In this document: in pieces, positions 47,761 through 58,863 of the stretch
Numbering within the stretch: the stretch's first letter is position 1
How the letters are laid out: each line of letters starts with the position of its first letter
Source: Sporosarcina sp. JAI121
GTDB lineage: Bacteria; Bacillota; Bacilli; Bacillales_A; Planococcaceae
Assembly: GCF_013408665.1 (NCBI RefSeq)
Contig: NZ_JACCCL010000001.1
Location: 2,061,136 to 2,125,135 of the forward strand
Length of the DNA: 64,000 bases
Reading direction: 5' to 3'
Position numbers and translations under genes: made by a program
The notes under the pieces: model-generated
What the model saw: only the letters and a program-made list of their open reading frames with translations
Database searches by the model: none
What the model was told of the DNA's origin: nothing

Positions 47761-47799
47761 AAGAGCTGAACCGTGTCAAACGGCTCAGCTCTTTTTATT
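47761..47799. terminator. Bidirectional terminator next to rsuA
   Basis: AAGAGCTGA(A)CCGT pairs with ACGGCTCAGCTCTT around a five-base loop, followed by TTTTTATTTTT on the plus side and TTTATCG on the minus side. Confidence 0.8.
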
Positions 47800-48514
47800 T
47801 TTCGGAAAGCTGCATGAGAAGCTGCAATTCCTCTTCCGTCAACTCCCGGTACGACCCAAGCGATAAACTTTCATCCAGGGCTAACGGTCCCATCGATAAA
47901 CGTTTCAAGTAAACCACTTTCTTATCAACAGCCTCGAACATCCGCTTCACTTGATGGAACTTCCCTTCCGTAATCGTCAATTCGATTTCGGAGACGTCAG
48001 CCGATTTCAAAATACGCAACTTGCCCGGCTTTGTTTCATAGCCATCATCCAGTATGACTCCCTCCAAAAATCGCTCCGTATCTTCTTCAGTAACAATACC
48101 TTCGATATGTGCATAATACGTTTTCGGCACTCCTTTTTTCGGGGACAACAAGTTATGAGCAAGCTTCCCGTCATTTGTCAGCAATAGGAAACCTTCTGTA
48201 TCTTTATCCAACCTACCAACAGGAAACAGTTCAAAAATATCTTTTTCGGCATCCAGCAGATCGATGACTGTTTGATCCCTTTTATCTTCCGTTGCAGATA
48301 GCACACCTTGCGGCTTATTCATCATCAAATAAATGAATTCTTTATAGACAACACGTTCACCGAGAATAGTTACTTCATCCTTTACTGGGTCAACATGCTG
48401 TGCCGCATCTTTCACCGGTTCCGCATTAACCTGGACGCCCCCTTTTTTCATCAGCAACTTAATTTCTCTCCGGGTGCCGTATCCCATATTCGACAATAAT
48501 TTATCCAACCGCAT
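47795..48514 (-). CDS. rsuA: 16S rRNA pseudouridine(516) synthase, RsuA type
   Basis: It isomerises a uridine in 16S rRNA. The 239-residue product has an N-terminal S4 domain (MRLDKLLSNMGYGTRREIK) and the catalytic core with GRLDKDTEGFLLLTNDG, whose first Asp is the catalytic residue. It also has KTYYAHIEG and EGKFHQVKRMFEA. AGGAGGAAG precedes the ATG. It is 10 bp downstream of murJ and cotranscribed with it. Confidence 0.94.
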   Translation of the reverse strand: MRLDKLLSNMGYGTRREIKLLMKKGGVQVNAEPVKDAAQHVDPVKDEVTILGERVVYKEFIYLMMNKPQGVLSATEDKRDQTVIDLLDAEKDIFELFPVGRLDKDTEGFLLLTNDGKLAHNLLSPKKGVPKTYYAHIEGIVTEEDTERFLEGVILDDGYETKPGKLRILKSADVSEIELTITEGKFHQVKRMFEAVDKKVVYLKRLSMGPLALDESLSLGSYRELTEEELQLLMQLSEK

Positions 48515-48524
48515 TTTCTTCCTC

Positions 48525-50135
48525 CTAAAAGCCTAATTTCTTCGTGATTCTAGTTAACCTATCTCCGAACAATTTTTGGGCGAGACCTGTTTTAAGTGAC
48601 AAATAACCGTAAATGGCAGCGCCTACCACAGCGCATATTAAAATGTATAAGAAAGATTGTATTTTCCCATCAGCTGGACTGATTGCTGTCAGACCTTTCA
48701 GTGTAAATACGACAGCTATCAACATGACGACATTTAAAATAACGATGAGAATCAGTCTTCTGTATACCATTTCCGACCTATAATGAAGGGTTTTTGCAAT
48801 GATGGCAATATTCATGACGACCGCTATTGCATAGCCGATCGAAGTCGCAAGAATGGCACCATTTGTTTCAAATAGTTTGATGAGCGGTATATTCAAGGCC
48901 AGTTTGAAGAACAGACCGAGTAATGACGTAAAGATTATCCACTTATGTCGGTCGATGCCTTGCAATATAGCAGCCGTCACTGTATATAATCCGAACAAAA
49001 TTGCGACAGGAGCGTAGCTTGCCAATATTTCTGCACCCACAACGCTTTTACTATAGAGGAATTGATAAAACTCATTTGATAAGACAATCAATCCGATTAC
49101 CATTGGAATCGTCAAATATAACATGATTTGAAATGTTTGATCGAGTGAACGCGTAATTCCTTTTTGATCATTTTTCGCATAATAACTTGTAATGACCGGA
49201 ATCAAAGCCATCGAAAACCCTGTTGCAACCATGACTGGAATCATAACAAATTTATGTGTCAGCAAGTTCAACATACCTAAATACGTATCGGAGACTTTAG
49301 CCAATCCAATTGATTTCATGGCTTCATTGAATGTAATCATATCAACGAATTGATAAAGCGGATTGATGACTCCGACAAGAACGAACGGCAAAATGTAAGC
49401 AAATACTTCTGTATACATTTCTTTGAATGAAATATTACTCGCCGGAGGACTGTTCGCTAGGAGATGGTCCAGTTCAGGTTTGTAGGACTTCCAGTATTTA
49501 TATAAGACTACAAGGCCAGCCAGCGCCCCGATAAATGCTGCAAAAACCGCAAAACTGATGGCTGTTCTTGGCGATTCATGTAAAACATTGACGACAACGA
49601 ATGCGCCTACAAGTACGACGATAATCCTGACAATCTGTTCGACAAGTTGCGACACGGCTGTCGGCTCCATTTTCTGATTGCCCTGCAGGAAACCCCGCAC
49701 AATGCTCATCAGTGGAACAGCAAGAAGCGCAAAGCTCACCCAACGGATCACGCCTGCAATTTCATCCACTGAGAAGATTTGTTCTTCATCCGCACGGACA
49801 AGATTTGCAATCGGTTCCGCCAGTAAGTACAGCGTGATAAATGAAACTAAGCCTGTAATTGCCATGACAAGCATTCCCGACTTCAGCAATTTCCGACCTG
49901 TTGCATAGTCACCAAGCGCATTGTATTTCGAAACATACTTTGATATCGCAAGCGGTGCTCCTGAAATAGCGATTGCTAACGCTATATTATAAGGTATATA
50001 CGCATATTGATATAATCCGATATTTTCTTCCCCAACAATTGCATACAGAGGGATTAGATATAAAAGTCCAAGTGCTTTAGATAAAAATAGCCCAATCGTC
50101 AGTATAGCTGTACCTTTTACAAGATTCGATGACAT
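48525..50135 (-). CDS. murJ: Lipid II flippase of the MurJ/YtgP family
   Basis: This is a MOP-superfamily protein with about 14 membrane segments and 536 residues. ATG 50135 is chosen because GGAAGGAT precedes it; a longer frame adds 81 improbable residues. The opening VKGTAILTIGLFLSKALGLL matches B. subtilis YtgP, the lipid II flippase now called MurJ, and also the related SpoVB. The position before rsuA is that of ytgP. It transports the peptidoglycan precursor across the membrane. Confidence 0.9.
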   Translation of the reverse strand: MSSNLVKGTAILTIGLFLSKALGLLYLIPLYAIVGEENIGLYQYAYIPYNIALAIAISGAPLAISKYVSKYNALGDYATGRKLLKSGMLVMAITGLVSFITLYLLAEPIANLVRADEEQIFSVDEIAGVIRWVSFALLAVPLMSIVRGFLQGNQKMEPTAVSQLVEQIVRIIVVLVGAFVVVNVLHESPRTAISFAVFAAFIGALAGLVVLYKYWKSYKPELDHLLANSPPASNISFKEMYTEVFAYILPFVLVGVINPLYQFVDMITFNEAMKSIGLAKVSDTYLGMLNLLTHKFVMIPVMVATGFSMALIPVITSYYAKNDQKGITRSLDQTFQIMLYLTIPMVIGLIVLSNEFYQFLYSKSVVGAEILASYAPVAILFGLYTVTAAILQGIDRHKWIIFTSLLGLFFKLALNIPLIKLFETNGAILATSIGYAIAVVMNIAIIAKTLHYRSEMVYRRLILIVILNVVMLIAVVFTLKGLTAISPADGKIQSFLYILICAVVGAAIYGYLSLKTGLAQKLFGDRLTRITKKLGF

Positions 50136-50253
50136 GTTTGATCCTTCCATTCTTCCTAAATCTACTTTACAGTTTAACCCCAGACGACGCTTTTCACAAT
50201 GTATATCCGTCATTTGTGTATAATGGAGAAAAACTGAAAGTGTGGTTTCCATT

Positions 50254-51519
50254 ATGTATGACGTAATAGTCATCGGCGGGGGTCCATCAGGATTGATGGC
50301 TTCGATCGCCGCGGCTGAAAACGGAAGGAAAGTTCTCCTTCTCGAAAAAGGAAAGAAACTTGGTACTAAACTGGCCATTTCAGGCGGCGGACGATGTAAT
50401 GTGACTAATCGTCTGCCTCAGGAAGAAATCGTTAAAAACATTCCCGGTAACGGACGTTTTTTATACGGTCCTTTTGCAGTATTCAATAATGAAGATATCA
50501 TTAATTTTTTCGAAGGTCTCGGTGTTGCGCTTAAAGAAGAGGATCACGGCCGAATGTTCCCGGTCTCAAACAAAGCGAAGGACGTCGTGAATGCATTGCT
50601 TACTGAAATGGACCGTTTAAACGTTGAAGTGAAATTGGAGACACGCGTGAAAAAACTTTTGATGAATGAAGAACAGATCCTTGGTGTCAGATTGGACTCT
50701 GGCGAAGAAATCCGTTCACATGCCGTTGTCGTTGCTGTTGGTGGCAAAGCGGTCCCTCAAACCGGTTCGACCGGAGACGGTTATCCTTGGGCGGAGAAAG
50801 CCGGACACACAGTGACAGAACTTTATCCGACAGAAGTGCCCTTATTGTCAAATGAGCCTTTCATCGTCTCAAAGGATTTACAAGGACTTGCACTCCGTGA
50901 CGTGGCAGTGTCCGTTTTGAATGCAAAAGGTAAAACGCTGATCACCCATCAGATGGACATGTTATTCACCCATTTCGGGCTGAGCGGTCCGGCAATATTA
51001 CGATGCAGTCAGTTCGTTGTGAAAGAACGTATGAAAAATGGCAATCAACCCGTCGAAATGCGAATCGACTCACTTCCTTCCATGAATGAAGAAAAGGTGT
51101 TTCAACTGCTGAATACCACGTTAAAAGATGATTCGACAAAAGCGGTGAAGAATGTGTTAAAAGGAATTGCACCTGAAAGATGGCTGCTCTTTTTATTCGA
51201 TCGGGCAGGAATTGCCCCCGCAGAAACCGGATCTCAGATGCAAGTAGAGAAAATCAGGACATTGGCTAAATTGTTGAAAGCTTTTTCTATGAGCGTCACT
51301 GGTACACAACCGATTGAAAAAGCTTTCGTCACGGGCGGCGGCGTTTCTGTGAAAGAAGTCATTCCGAAAACGATGGGATCCCGAAAGAAGGAAGGTCTCT
51401 ATTTTTGCGGTGAAATTTTAGATATTCACGGCTATACAGGAGGTTATAATATAACGTCTGCGCTTGTTACCGGAAGGATTGCAGGGATGAATGCGGGAGA
51501 GTTCGCAACCGGTTCATAA
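50254..51519 (+). CDS. ytfP: FAD-dependent oxidoreductase of the HI0933 family, YtfP-like
   Basis: This 421-residue flavoprotein has the dinucleotide motif [21 protein letters not shown] at its N-terminus. A second FAD motif is the C-terminal [15 protein letters not shown], and the stretch [14 protein letters not shown] is typical of the BaiN/HI0933 group. The in vivo reaction is not known. The ribosome binding site for ATG 50254 is weak. It is divergent from murJ and convergent on leuS. Confidence 0.88.
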   Translation: MYDVIVIGGGPSGLMASIAAAENGRKVLLLEKGKKLGTKLAISGGGRCNVTNRLPQEEIVKNIPGNGRFLYGPFAVFNNEDIINFFEGLGVALKEEDHGRMFPVSNKAKDVVNALLTEMDRLNVEVKLETRVKKLLMNEEQILGVRLDSGEEIRSHAVVVAVGGKAVPQTGSTGDGYPWAEKAGHTVTELYPTEVPLLSNEPFIVSKDLQGLALRDVAVSVLNAKGKTLITHQMDMLFTHFGLSGPAILRCSQFVVKERMKNGNQPVEMRIDSLPSMNEEKVFQLLNTTLKDDSTKAVKNVLKGIAPERWLLFLFDRAGIAPAETGSQMQVEKIRTLAKLLKAFSMSVTGTQPIEKAFVTGGGVSVKEVIPKTMGSRKKEGLYFCGEILDIHGYTGGYNITSALVTGRIAGMNAGEFATGS

Positions 51520-51593
51520 ACTTAGAAGATGAAACAAGCTGTACGACAGATGGAACATACTGTACGAGGGATTCCAGAATTTCTACGTCAACC

Positions 51594-51637
51594 AAAAAAT
51601 CCGCGGAAAGAGTAATTACTCTTTCCGCGGATTTTTT
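51594..51637. terminator. Perfectly symmetrical bidirectional terminator
   Basis: AAATCCGCGGAAAGAGTA and its exact inverse complement meet without a loop-forming spacer, with A and T tracts outside: a perfect palindrome of nearly 40 bp. Confidence 0.92.
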
Positions 51638-54054
51638 TAACCTACTGCAACAATATTAATAAGTCTACCCGGAATCGCGATGACTTTCTTCACTTCTTTA
51701 CCTTCAAGTAGTTCTTTTACATGTGTATCTTCCAGTGCAAGCTTCTCAAGTTCAACCTTCGTAACGTCTTTCGATACGACGATTTTCGCGCGCACTTTGC
51801 CGTTAATTTGAACAGCCATTTCAACTGTATCATCGACAAGTTTTGATTCGTCGTACGTTGGCCACGCCTCGTACGTCATCGTACCATCATGCCCCAATTT
51901 CTCCCATAGTTCTTCCGCAAGATGTGGGATAACCGGAGATATCATTTTAACGAAACCTTCAACATATTCTTTTGGAATCGATTCTGTTTTATACCCTTCG
52001 TTAATGAAAACCATTAGCTGGGAAATCGCCGTATTATTACGCATTCCTTCGAAGTCTTCCGTCACTTTTTTCACAGTTTGATGGTAAACTTTCTCAAGCG
52101 GCCCACCCGTTTTTCCGCTAATTTTCGTGCTAAGCGATCCATCTTCATTGACGAACAAGCGCCAAATACGGTCTAGGAAACGGCGGGCACCGTCAAGACC
52201 ATTCGTCGTCCATGCTTTTGAACCTTCCAACGGTCCCATGAACATTTCATAAAGACGAAGTGAATCGGCTCCATGCGAATGGACGATATCATCAGGATTG
52301 ACTACATTGCCTTTTGACTTCGACATTTTCTCATTGCCTTCACCGAGAATCATCCCTTGGTTGAACAGTTTCTGAAACGGTTCTTTCGTGTGAACAACGC
52401 CGATATCATAGAGCACTTTATGCCAGAAACGCGCGTATAGAAGATGAAGAACTGCGTGTTCTGCGCCGCCAACGTAAATGTCTACCGGCAACCAGCGTTT
52501 CGCAAGTTCGGGATCGATGATCATTTCATCATTGTCGGGATCTATATAGCGCAGATAATACCAGCAGCTGCCCGCCCATTGCGGCATAGTGTTCGTCTCG
52601 CGACGGCCCTTTAAGCCTGTTACCGGATGCGTCACATTCACCCACTCTTCGATGTTTGCAAGCGGGGATTCGCCTGTTCCACTCGGCTTGATATCGTCTG
52701 TTACAGGTAACTTCAATGGAAGTTCGGCTTCATCAACCGGCGTCATTGTGCCATCTTCCCAATGGATAATTGGAATCGGCTCGCCCCAGTAGCGTTGTCT
52801 TGAAAACAGCCAGTCGCGAAGTCGGAAAGTAATTTTCTTATCGCCTTTGCCTTTTTCAACAAACCAGGATATCGCTTTTTCAATCGCTTCATCCTTGCCT
52901 AGTCCGTCAAGAAAACCGGAATTGACATGTTTTCCATCTCCAATATACGCCTCTTTGGAAACGTCTCCGCCCGCCACTACTTCAATAATCGGCAAATCAA
53001 ATTCTTTTGCGAACTCATAGTCGCGCTCGTCGTGTGCAGGAACCGCCATAATTGCACCCGTTCCGTATGTCGCAAGGACATAATCCGCAATCCAGATCGG
53101 CATCTTCTCGCCGCTTGCGGGGTTGATTGCATAAGCTCCCGTAAAGACACCAGTTTTTTCCTTCGCAAGATCCGTACGCTCAAGATCACTCTTCATTTTG
53201 ACTTCATTCAAATATTTTTCAACTGCATCCTTCTGTTCTGGAGTCGTCACCTTTTCAACCAGTTTCAACTCAGGCGCAAGAACTGCATATGTCGCTCCGA
53301 AAATTGTATCTGGACGTGTCGTGAATGCTTCGAACGACAGATCAGTTCCGTCGATTTCGAACGTCAGCTGTGCCCCTTCCGACCGGCCGATCCAGTTGCG
53401 CTGCATATCTTTCAAACTTTCCGGCCAATCAAGTTCCTCAAGGTCTTCAAGAAGTCGATCTGCATAATTCGTAATACGAAGGACCCACTGGCGCATCGGG
53501 CGTCGCTCAACCGGATGACCGCCGCGTTCCGACTTGCCATCGATCACTTCTTCGTTGGCAAGGACCGTTCCAAGTGCCGGACACCAGTTGACAGCCACTT
53601 CGTCAACATAAGCCAATCCTTTATTGTAAAGTTGGATGAAAATCCATTGTGTCCACTTGTAATAAGACGGGTCCGTTGTATTGATTTCGCGATCCCAATC
53701 ATAAGAAAAACCTAGATCTTTCATTTGACGTTTGAACGTGGCAATATTTTTCGCTGTGAATTCAGCCGGATCATTCCCCGTATCAAGTGCATATTGCTCC
53801 GCAGGAAGACCGAAAGCATCCCAGCCCATTGGATGAAGGACGTTATAGCCCTGCTTCCGTTTGAATGAACTTAAAATATCCGTTGCGATATAGCCAAGCG
53901 GATGCCCGACGTGAAGTCCGGCTCCAGATGGATATGGAAACATATCAAGCGCAAAAAACTTTGGTTTTGATGGATCATCCGTCATTTTGAATGTTTGATT
54001 CTCTTTCCAGTACTGTTGCCATTTCTTTTCAATTTGTCCGTGATTATAACTCAT
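51637..54054 (-). CDS. leuS: Leucyl-tRNA synthetase
   Basis: It charges tRNA-Leu. The start at 54054, after TTGGAGGAA, gives 805 residues beginning [19 protein letters not shown]. Class I signatures are [14 protein letters not shown] and KMSKSKGNV. The editing (CP1) domain is in the middle (about 220-420: [14 protein letters not shown]). A T-box leader with a Leu specifier controls it. Confidence 0.97.
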   Translation of the reverse strand: MSYNHGQIEKKWQQYWKENQTFKMTDDPSKPKFFALDMFPYPSGAGLHVGHPLGYIATDILSSFKRKQGYNVLHPMGWDAFGLPAEQYALDTGNDPAEFTAKNIATFKRQMKDLGFSYDWDREINTTDPSYYKWTQWIFIQLYNKGLAYVDEVAVNWCPALGTVLANEEVIDGKSERGGHPVERRPMRQWVLRITNYADRLLEDLEELDWPESLKDMQRNWIGRSEGAQLTFEIDGTDLSFEAFTTRPDTIFGATYAVLAPELKLVEKVTTPEQKDAVEKYLNEVKMKSDLERTDLAKEKTGVFTGAYAINPASGEKMPIWIADYVLATYGTGAIMAVPAHDERDYEFAKEFDLPIIEVVAGGDVSKEAYIGDGKHVNSGFLDGLGKDEAIEKAISWFVEKGKGDKKITFRLRDWLFSRQRYWGEPIPIIHWEDGTMTPVDEAELPLKLPVTDDIKPSGTGESPLANIEEWVNVTHPVTGLKGRRETNTMPQWAGSCWYYLRYIDPDNDEMIIDPELAKRWLPVDIYVGGAEHAVLHLLYARFWHKVLYDIGVVHTKEPFQKLFNQGMILGEGNEKMSKSKGNVVNPDDIVHSHGADSLRLYEMFMGPLEGSKAWTTNGLDGARRFLDRIWRLFVNEDGSLSTKISGKTGGPLEKVYHQTVKKVTEDFEGMRNNTAISQLMVFINEGYKTESIPKEYVEGFVKMISPVIPHLAEELWEKLGHDGTMTYEAWPTYDESKLVDDTVEMAVQINGKVRAKIVVSKDVTKVELEKLALEDTHVKELLEGKEVKKVIAIPGRLINIVAVG

Positions 54055-54149
54055 GTAAAATTCCTCCAATTCATTAAAAAAGCAATGGCTGCGTGACCCA
54101 CATCCTGTCGGCCTCCGAGAGTCTGGCCGCCGGAGCTAGACATAAAAAT

Positions 54150-54397
54150 AAAAAACTCCCGTCCCTTAAAAAAATAAGGGACGAGAGTACTATACATTCC
54201 CGCGGTGCCACCCAAATTGACGGCAAAGCCGCCCAACTTGACTCCTTAACGCGGAAAACGGCACGGGTTAGTAGTAAATAATTCACCAATGCAGGCTCCA
54301 AGGCGAGTTCATCTCCATCGTACAGGCTTTCACCATCCGCCTGCTCTCTATAAAACGATAGTAAAGATTACTACTCCTCTTCAACACCAAAGCTATT
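54150..54397 (-). promoter_or_regulatory. T-box leader of leuS (leucine specifier)
   Basis: On the minus strand Stem I has AGAGAGCAGG, GGTGAAAGCC and, after GATGAA, a CTC triplet at 54307-54305 as the likely Leu specifier. The T-box GGGTGGCACCGCGG is at 54213-54200. The terminator is at 54189-54150 (GTCCCTTA/TAAGGGAC with T residues after). Confidence 0.93.
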
Positions 54398-54403
54398 GCT
54401 ACT

Positions 54404-54432
54404 AGTTTACCCGAATCTTGTCATTTTAACAA
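54404..54432 (-). promoter_or_regulatory. Sigma-A-type promoter of leuS
   Basis: TTGTTA (54432-54427), 17-base spacer, TAAACT (54409-54404), just before the T-box leader. It lies within the last bases of scoB and the short gap after it. Confidence 0.6.
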
Positions 54433-54435
54433 CAA

Positions 54436-55095
54436 TCATTTAACGCCTTCTATGACATTCTTCACAATTAACGCTGCCTCTGTCGAATCGATGACTTCTT
54501 GAATCGTGAAACCATCAAATACTTCCTTCAATTCCAACCCATCAGCTGTCACATCAATCAATGCGCGTTCTGTTATGATTTTGTGGACAACGGCTTTACC
54601 GGTTAATGGAAGCGAACATTCTTTCTTGATCTTCGCAGAGCCATCTTTTGCGACGTGATCCATAATGACAATAATTTTTCTTGCCCCATGAACAAGATCC
54701 ATCGCACCGCCCATTCCTTTGATCATCTTGCCCGGAATCATCCAGTTGGCAAGGTCCCCTTTTTCGGACACTTCCATTGCACCTAAAATGGCAACGTCGA
54801 CATGACCTCCACGGATCATGGCAAATGATTCAGCACTGTTAAAGTATGCGGAACCCGGAATAGATGTGACCGTTTCTTTTCCTGCGTTAATGAGGTCCGG
54901 GTCGACTTCATCTGCTGTTGGATAAGGTCCGATGCCTAATAGTCCATTTTCCGATTGAAGCACCACTGTTTTATCGGCCGATATATAATTGGCAACGAGC
55001 GTCGGCATGCCGATTCCAAGATTGACGTAGTTGCCGTCTTCGATTTCTTGTTCAGCCCGCCTTGCGATCCGTTCCCTTACATTCACTTGTCCCAT
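54436..55095 (-). CDS. scoB: CoA transferase subunit B (3-oxoacid type)
   Basis: Subunit B of a two-subunit family I CoA transferase that moves CoA between succinyl-CoA or acetyl-CoA and a 3-oxoacid such as acetoacetate. The 219-residue product has [10 protein letters not shown] and the catalytic Glu in [19 protein letters not shown] lies before the ATG. It follows the A-subunit gene by 18 bp. The donor and acceptor cannot be fixed from sequence; acetoacetate or short-chain acids are likely. Confidence 0.92.
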   Translation of the reverse strand: MGQVNVRERIARRAEQEIEDGNYVNLGIGMPTLVANYISADKTVVLQSENGLLGIGPYPTADEVDPDLINAGKETVTSIPGSAYFNSAESFAMIRGGHVDVAILGAMEVSEKGDLANWMIPGKMIKGMGGAMDLVHGARKIIVIMDHVAKDGSAKIKKECSLPLTGKAVVHKIITERALIDVTADGLELKEVFDGFTIQEVIDSTEAALIVKNVIEGVK

Positions 55096-55113
55096 ATCAC
55101 AATTCCCCTTTCC

Positions 55114-55800
55114 TTAGCGAGTCGTCAGACGCTCAATTCGTTTTTCCTGTTCCGCTTGCAAAAGTCCTTGCACATAGATGCTTGGCGTATGAATAGTTGC
55201 AGGATCAAGATTGCCAGTTTCAACAATCCCTTCTACTTCTGCAATTGTGAACTTTCCAGCTGCAGCCATCATCGGATTGAAGTTTTGTGCCGTCTTGTTG
55301 TAAATCAGGTTACCGAACTTATCCGCTTTCTCCGCACGGACAAGGGAGAAGTCAGCTCGTAGCGCCTCTTCCAGCACATATTCTTTGCCGTCAAATACAC
55401 GGATTTCTTTTCCTTCCGCGACAAGCGTTCCAACACCCGCCGGAGTGAAAAATGCTGGAATACCTGCACCGCCTGCGCGGATTTTTTCGGCAAGTGTTCC
55501 TTGCGGTGTCAATTCAACTTCGATTTCACCCGACAGCACCTGACGTTCGAATTCTTTATTCTCGCCTACGTATGAGCCTATCATTTTTTTAATCTGTTTG
55601 TTTTTCAACAGAAGTCCAAGTCCCCACTCATCAACTCCACAGTTGTTTGAAATGACGGTCAGGTTTTTTACGCCTTTTTCAACAAGTGCTAAAATGAGCT
55701 GTTCGGGAATCCCTACTAACCCAAATCCTCCAACCATCAACGTTGCACCGTCTTCAATCTGTGCAACCGCTTCTTTTGCCGATGAATAAATCGGTTTCAT
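55114..55800 (-). CDS. scoA: CoA transferase subunit A (3-oxoacid type)
   Basis: Subunit A partner of the preceding entry. The start at 55800, after GAGGGGGAT, gives 228 residues starting [18 protein letters not shown]. The glycine-rich [30 protein letters not shown] and [15 protein letters not shown] are the family motifs. It is first in a two-gene unit that ends just before the leuS promoter. Confidence 0.92.
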   Translation of the reverse strand: MKPIYSSAKEAVAQIEDGATLMVGGFGLVGIPEQLILALVEKGVKNLTVISNNCGVDEWGLGLLLKNKQIKKMIGSYVGENKEFERQVLSGEIEVELTPQGTLAEKIRAGGAGIPAFFTPAGVGTLVAEGKEIRVFDGKEYVLEEALRADFSLVRAEKADKFGNLIYNKTAQNFNPMMAAAGKFTIAEVEGIVETGNLDPATIHTPSIYVQGLLQAEQEKRIERLTTR

Positions 55801-55911
55801 TTTACATCCCCCTCTTGAATCGTATTGACTTTCACACAATTCTCATTCTCTTCAATTAAATCATTCTAGAGAGGATGTTGCAACGAAAGAAGACAATTAC
55901 TTGGTTAATTA

Positions 55912-55945
55912 AAAATCCGGAAAGCCTATGAATGGCTTTCCGGTT
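55912..55945 (-). terminator. Terminator of the MFS gene, overlapping its stop
   Basis: Leftward, AACCGGAAAGCC pairs with GGCTTTCCGGATT around a seven-base loop with TTTTTAATT after it. The stop codon at 55928-55926 falls inside the loop. Confidence 0.8.
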
Positions 55946-57113
55946 GATTTTCGGCTTTTTTTATCGGTCGATCGTAAACTAAACTTGTGAAGATTGGTAT
56001 AATCATAAATGCTGTCAATATAAATAGCATTACTTGCATACCGTATTGGTCTGCGAGAACCCCTCCCAAAAAGGGTCCAAACATTCGGCCCATTGTCGCA
56101 AATGAATTGACGAGCCCCTGATAAAATCCCTCTCTACCTTTGGGCGCAAGCTGACTTGCAATTGTAGGAACAGCTGGCCAGACAAACATTTCTCCAAAGG
56201 TCACAATAACCATGGCGACGATGAACATTGTGAATGAACCCGCGAAACCGACCACGATGTAAGATACACAGAAAATAACAATCCCGATAAGCATTTGCGT
56301 TTTAATCTTATGTTCCAAACGGGAAATAATCGGTTTAATGATTGGTTGACCTATTACAATCAACAGACCATTTATCGTCCAAAGAAGGCTATACTGTTTT
56401 AATGAAATACCTAGCGACAAGGAATGTGTGGATATTGTAGTCATCCACTGGGAATAAACGAGCCACATGACTAGATATCCGCTCGAAATAATAAGCAACG
56501 CATAAAAAGGTGCTTTATGACGAATTTTCTTTTTCTCCTTAATGACATTTGTGTGGCGATCAGGCGCAATCTCAAGTTTCCGATAACCGAAAACAGCGAT
56601 GAAGAAAAAGACTACATAAAAAACTAAGTTCGCCGGAAAAATATAATCGATACTTACAGAGGCGATAACTCCTGCCACTGCCGGTCCAATCGCAACACCG
56701 ACGTTTTGAGCAAGGTAAATCGAGTTAAAAGCTCTCCTGCCGCCTTCTGGCCAAAGCGTCGCAACCATGGCATACATACTCGGAAAAATGAGACCCCCGC
56801 TAAAGCCAAGAAGCGTCAAAAACCAAACATAAGGTTCCCAATCATGCCAAAAAACAAGGCCGACAAGACCAATAATTGAAATGATGATTCCCGCCATAAT
56901 CGACTTGAAACCACCTATCCGGTCAAATAAATAGCCGCCAAGTATGTTGCCCATGACACCCGCTCCTGCATTCGCCATTAGGACAAGCCCTGCGATTGAA
57001 AGTGATTTCCCTAAATAATCATGCATATAAATCGTATTCAATGGCCATAAGAATGAGTTTCCCATGACGTTAATGAACATCCCAATAACGAGAAGCCATA
57101 CTTTTTTAGGCAT
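55926..57113 (-). CDS. MFS transporter of unknown substrate
   Basis: A 395-residue major facilitator protein with about 12 membrane segments. The loop between TM2 and TM3 (GGYLFDRIGGFKSIM) is the MFS signature. The central cytoplasmic loop is basic (RHTNVIKEKKKIRHK, about residues 188-202). GGAGGCGG precedes the ATG. It resembles drug-efflux type transporters such as YttB of B. subtilis, but the substrate is open. It stands alone, divergent from the radical SAM gene. Confidence 0.88.
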   Translation of the reverse strand: MPKKVWLLVIGMFINVMGNSFLWPLNTIYMHDYLGKSLSIAGLVLMANAGAGVMGNILGGYLFDRIGGFKSIMAGIIISIIGLVGLVFWHDWEPYVWFLTLLGFSGGLIFPSMYAMVATLWPEGGRRAFNSIYLAQNVGVAIGPAVAGVIASVSIDYIFPANLVFYVVFFFIAVFGYRKLEIAPDRHTNVIKEKKKIRHKAPFYALLIISSGYLVMWLVYSQWMTTISTHSLSLGISLKQYSLLWTINGLLIVIGQPIIKPIISRLEHKIKTQMLIGIVIFCVSYIVVGFAGSFTMFIVAMVIVTFGEMFVWPAVPTIASQLAPKGREGFYQGLVNSFATMGRMFGPFLGGVLADQYGMQVMLFILTAFMIIPIFTSLVYDRPIKKAENQPESHS

Positions 57114-57259
57114 ACCATCCGCCTCCGTTCATACATACAGTTAGTAAGAGTGTATGACTTTTACCACATTCAGACAAGAAGAACAAAATAAGTTCCATAA
57201 TTCAGATGTTACTACGGTGCTAAAACATGATACAATCAACTGTTAGAGGAGTGAATGAA

Positions 57260-58219
57260 GTGGATAAATTAAACTTACCATTCCCTACTGAAGGGAAACG
57301 TTATCATACATGGTCACGTCATTTAAAAGATGAATTCGGATTCAAGGTGATGAAAGTCGCGCTAGACGCCGGATTTGATTGTCCGAATCGGGACGGCACG
57401 GTCGCTTTCGGCGGCTGTACATTTTGCAGCGTTGCAGGATCTGGTGATTTCGCCGGCGACCGCGTTGATCCGATTGACGTCCAATTTGCAGAAATCAGTG
57501 AAAGAATGCATAAGAAATGGAAAGACGGTAAATACATGGCGTATTTCCAAGCGTACACAAATACGCATGCCCCGCTTGCCAAGCTGAAAGAGAAATTCGA
57601 AGCAGCTTTGGCACAAGAGGGAGTCATCGCATTATCAATTGCGACCCGTCCGGATTGCTTGCCCGATGATGTCGTTGAATATTTGGCGGAGCTAAATGAA
57701 CGGACATATTTATGGGTTGAACTTGGCTTGCAAACCGTTCATGAAAAAACGGCAAATCTTGTTAACCGAGCCCATGATTTCAAAACCTATGTCGAAGGAG
57801 TCGAGAAACTCCGCAAAAATGGAATTCGCGTTTGTACACATATCATCAACGGCTTACCGCTTGAAGATTATGACATGATGATGGAAACGGCACGTGAAGT
57901 ATCTAAACTCGACGTCCAAGGCATCAAAATCCATCTACTCCATTTACTGAAAGGAACACCAATGGTGAAGCAATATGAAAAAGGACAACTTGAATTTCTT
58001 GAAAAACAGGAATACATTAACCTAGTTGCGGACCAACTCGAAATCCTTCCACCGGAAATGATAGTCCACCGCATTACAGGCGACGGCCCGATTGAATTGA
58101 TGATCGGCCCGATGTGGAGTGTCACAAAATGGGAAGTGCTGAACGGGATCGACAAAGAACTTGAACGCCGTGATAGTTGGCAAGGGAAACATTATGCAGG
58201 GGCGGTCGAATTGATTTGA
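57260..58219 (+). CDS. ytqA: Radical SAM protein YtqA (TIGR01212 family)
   Basis: A 319-residue radical SAM enzyme. I use GTG 57260, since GAGGAGTGAAT is well placed before it. The Fe-S cluster cysteines are in FDCPNRDG and GGCTFCSVAG, an extended CxnCxxC form typical of the YhcC/YtqA group. The rest is a partial TIM barrel with GLQTVHEKT. Its substrate is not established. The stop overlaps the start of ytqB (TTGA), so the two are translated together. Confidence 0.9.
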   Translation: MDKLNLPFPTEGKRYHTWSRHLKDEFGFKVMKVALDAGFDCPNRDGTVAFGGCTFCSVAGSGDFAGDRVDPIDVQFAEISERMHKKWKDGKYMAYFQAYTNTHAPLAKLKEKFEAALAQEGVIALSIATRPDCLPDDVVEYLAELNERTYLWVELGLQTVHEKTANLVNRAHDFKTYVEGVEKLRKNGIRVCTHIINGLPLEDYDMMMETAREVSKLDVQGIKIHLLHLLKGTPMVKQYEKGQLEFLEKQEYINLVADQLEILPPEMIVHRITGDGPIELMIGPMWSVTKWEVLNGIDKELERRDSWQGKHYAGAVELI

Positions 58220-58803
58220 AGCTACATCGCATTCTTCCTTTCGCAAGACAATTATTCAGTGAAACAGTCATTGCCGGTGAAACCGTCGTCGATGCGACAA
58301 TGGGCAACGGCAATGATACATTCTTTCTAGCTGAACTCGTCGGTGAAAAAGGACATGTCTTTGCTTTCGATATCCAACAGGAAGCACTCGATTCGACAGC
58401 TGAGCGATTAGGAGAATTGAATGAGCGCGTTTCACTTATATTGGATAGCCATGCTAATGTTGAAAAATACGTTGACGGGCGGATTGGCTGTGCCGTTTTC
58501 AACCTCGGCTACTTGCCGCATAGTGAGGATTTTTCCATTGTTACGAAAGCTGACTCAACAATCAAAGCCATTCATACTTTGCTTGGGCTGCTGAAAAAAG
58601 GCGGCATCATTGCGATATCCGTCTATGATGGACATGAAGGCGGCGTAGAAGAACGAGATGCACTTCTGCAATATGTGAAAAGTTTGCACCAAGCCGATGT
58701 ACATGTTGTTCGCTATGAAATGATCAATCAACGGAATAATCCCCCCTTTTTGATCGCTTTGGAGAAAATGAAAGATTTTACATCGGTTAAACAAGTGGAT
58801 TGA
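58216..58803 (+). CDS. ytqB: Class I SAM-dependent methyltransferase YtqB
   Basis: The 195-residue protein starts at TTG 58216, which overlaps the ytqA stop. The longer frame is rejected as it would lie inside ytqA. The SAM-binding DATMGNGNDTFFLAELVG and the FNLGYLPHS motif (NPPF-like) are clear. Such proteins are annotated as rRNA methyltransferases, but the target is unproven. It is the last gene of the operon, followed by a strong terminator. Confidence 0.88.
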   Translation: MKLHRILPFARQLFSETVIAGETVVDATMGNGNDTFFLAELVGEKGHVFAFDIQQEALDSTAERLGELNERVSLILDSHANVEKYVDGRIGCAVFNLGYLPHSEDFSIVTKADSTIKAIHTLLGLLKKGGIIAISVYDGHEGGVEERDALLQYVKSLHQADVHVVRYEMINQRNNPPFLIALEKMKDFTSVKQVD

Positions 58804-58807
58804 CAAG

Positions 58808-58853
58808 AAAAAGGTTGCTTCCGATTTGAATTTAAATCGAAGGCAACCTTTTT
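58808..58853 (+). terminator. Strong terminator of ytqA-ytqB
   Basis: AAAAAGGTTGCTTCCGATTT pairs with AAATCGAAGGCAACCTTTTT around a small loop; the stem is at least 18 bp. Confidence 0.9.
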
Positions 58854-58863
58854 CTTGTTTTCG

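Noticed and set aside
52927-53715. A 262-codon plus-strand frame within leuS
   Set aside because: It is antisense to the well-conserved editing domain of leuS, has no start signal and encodes no recognisable motif.
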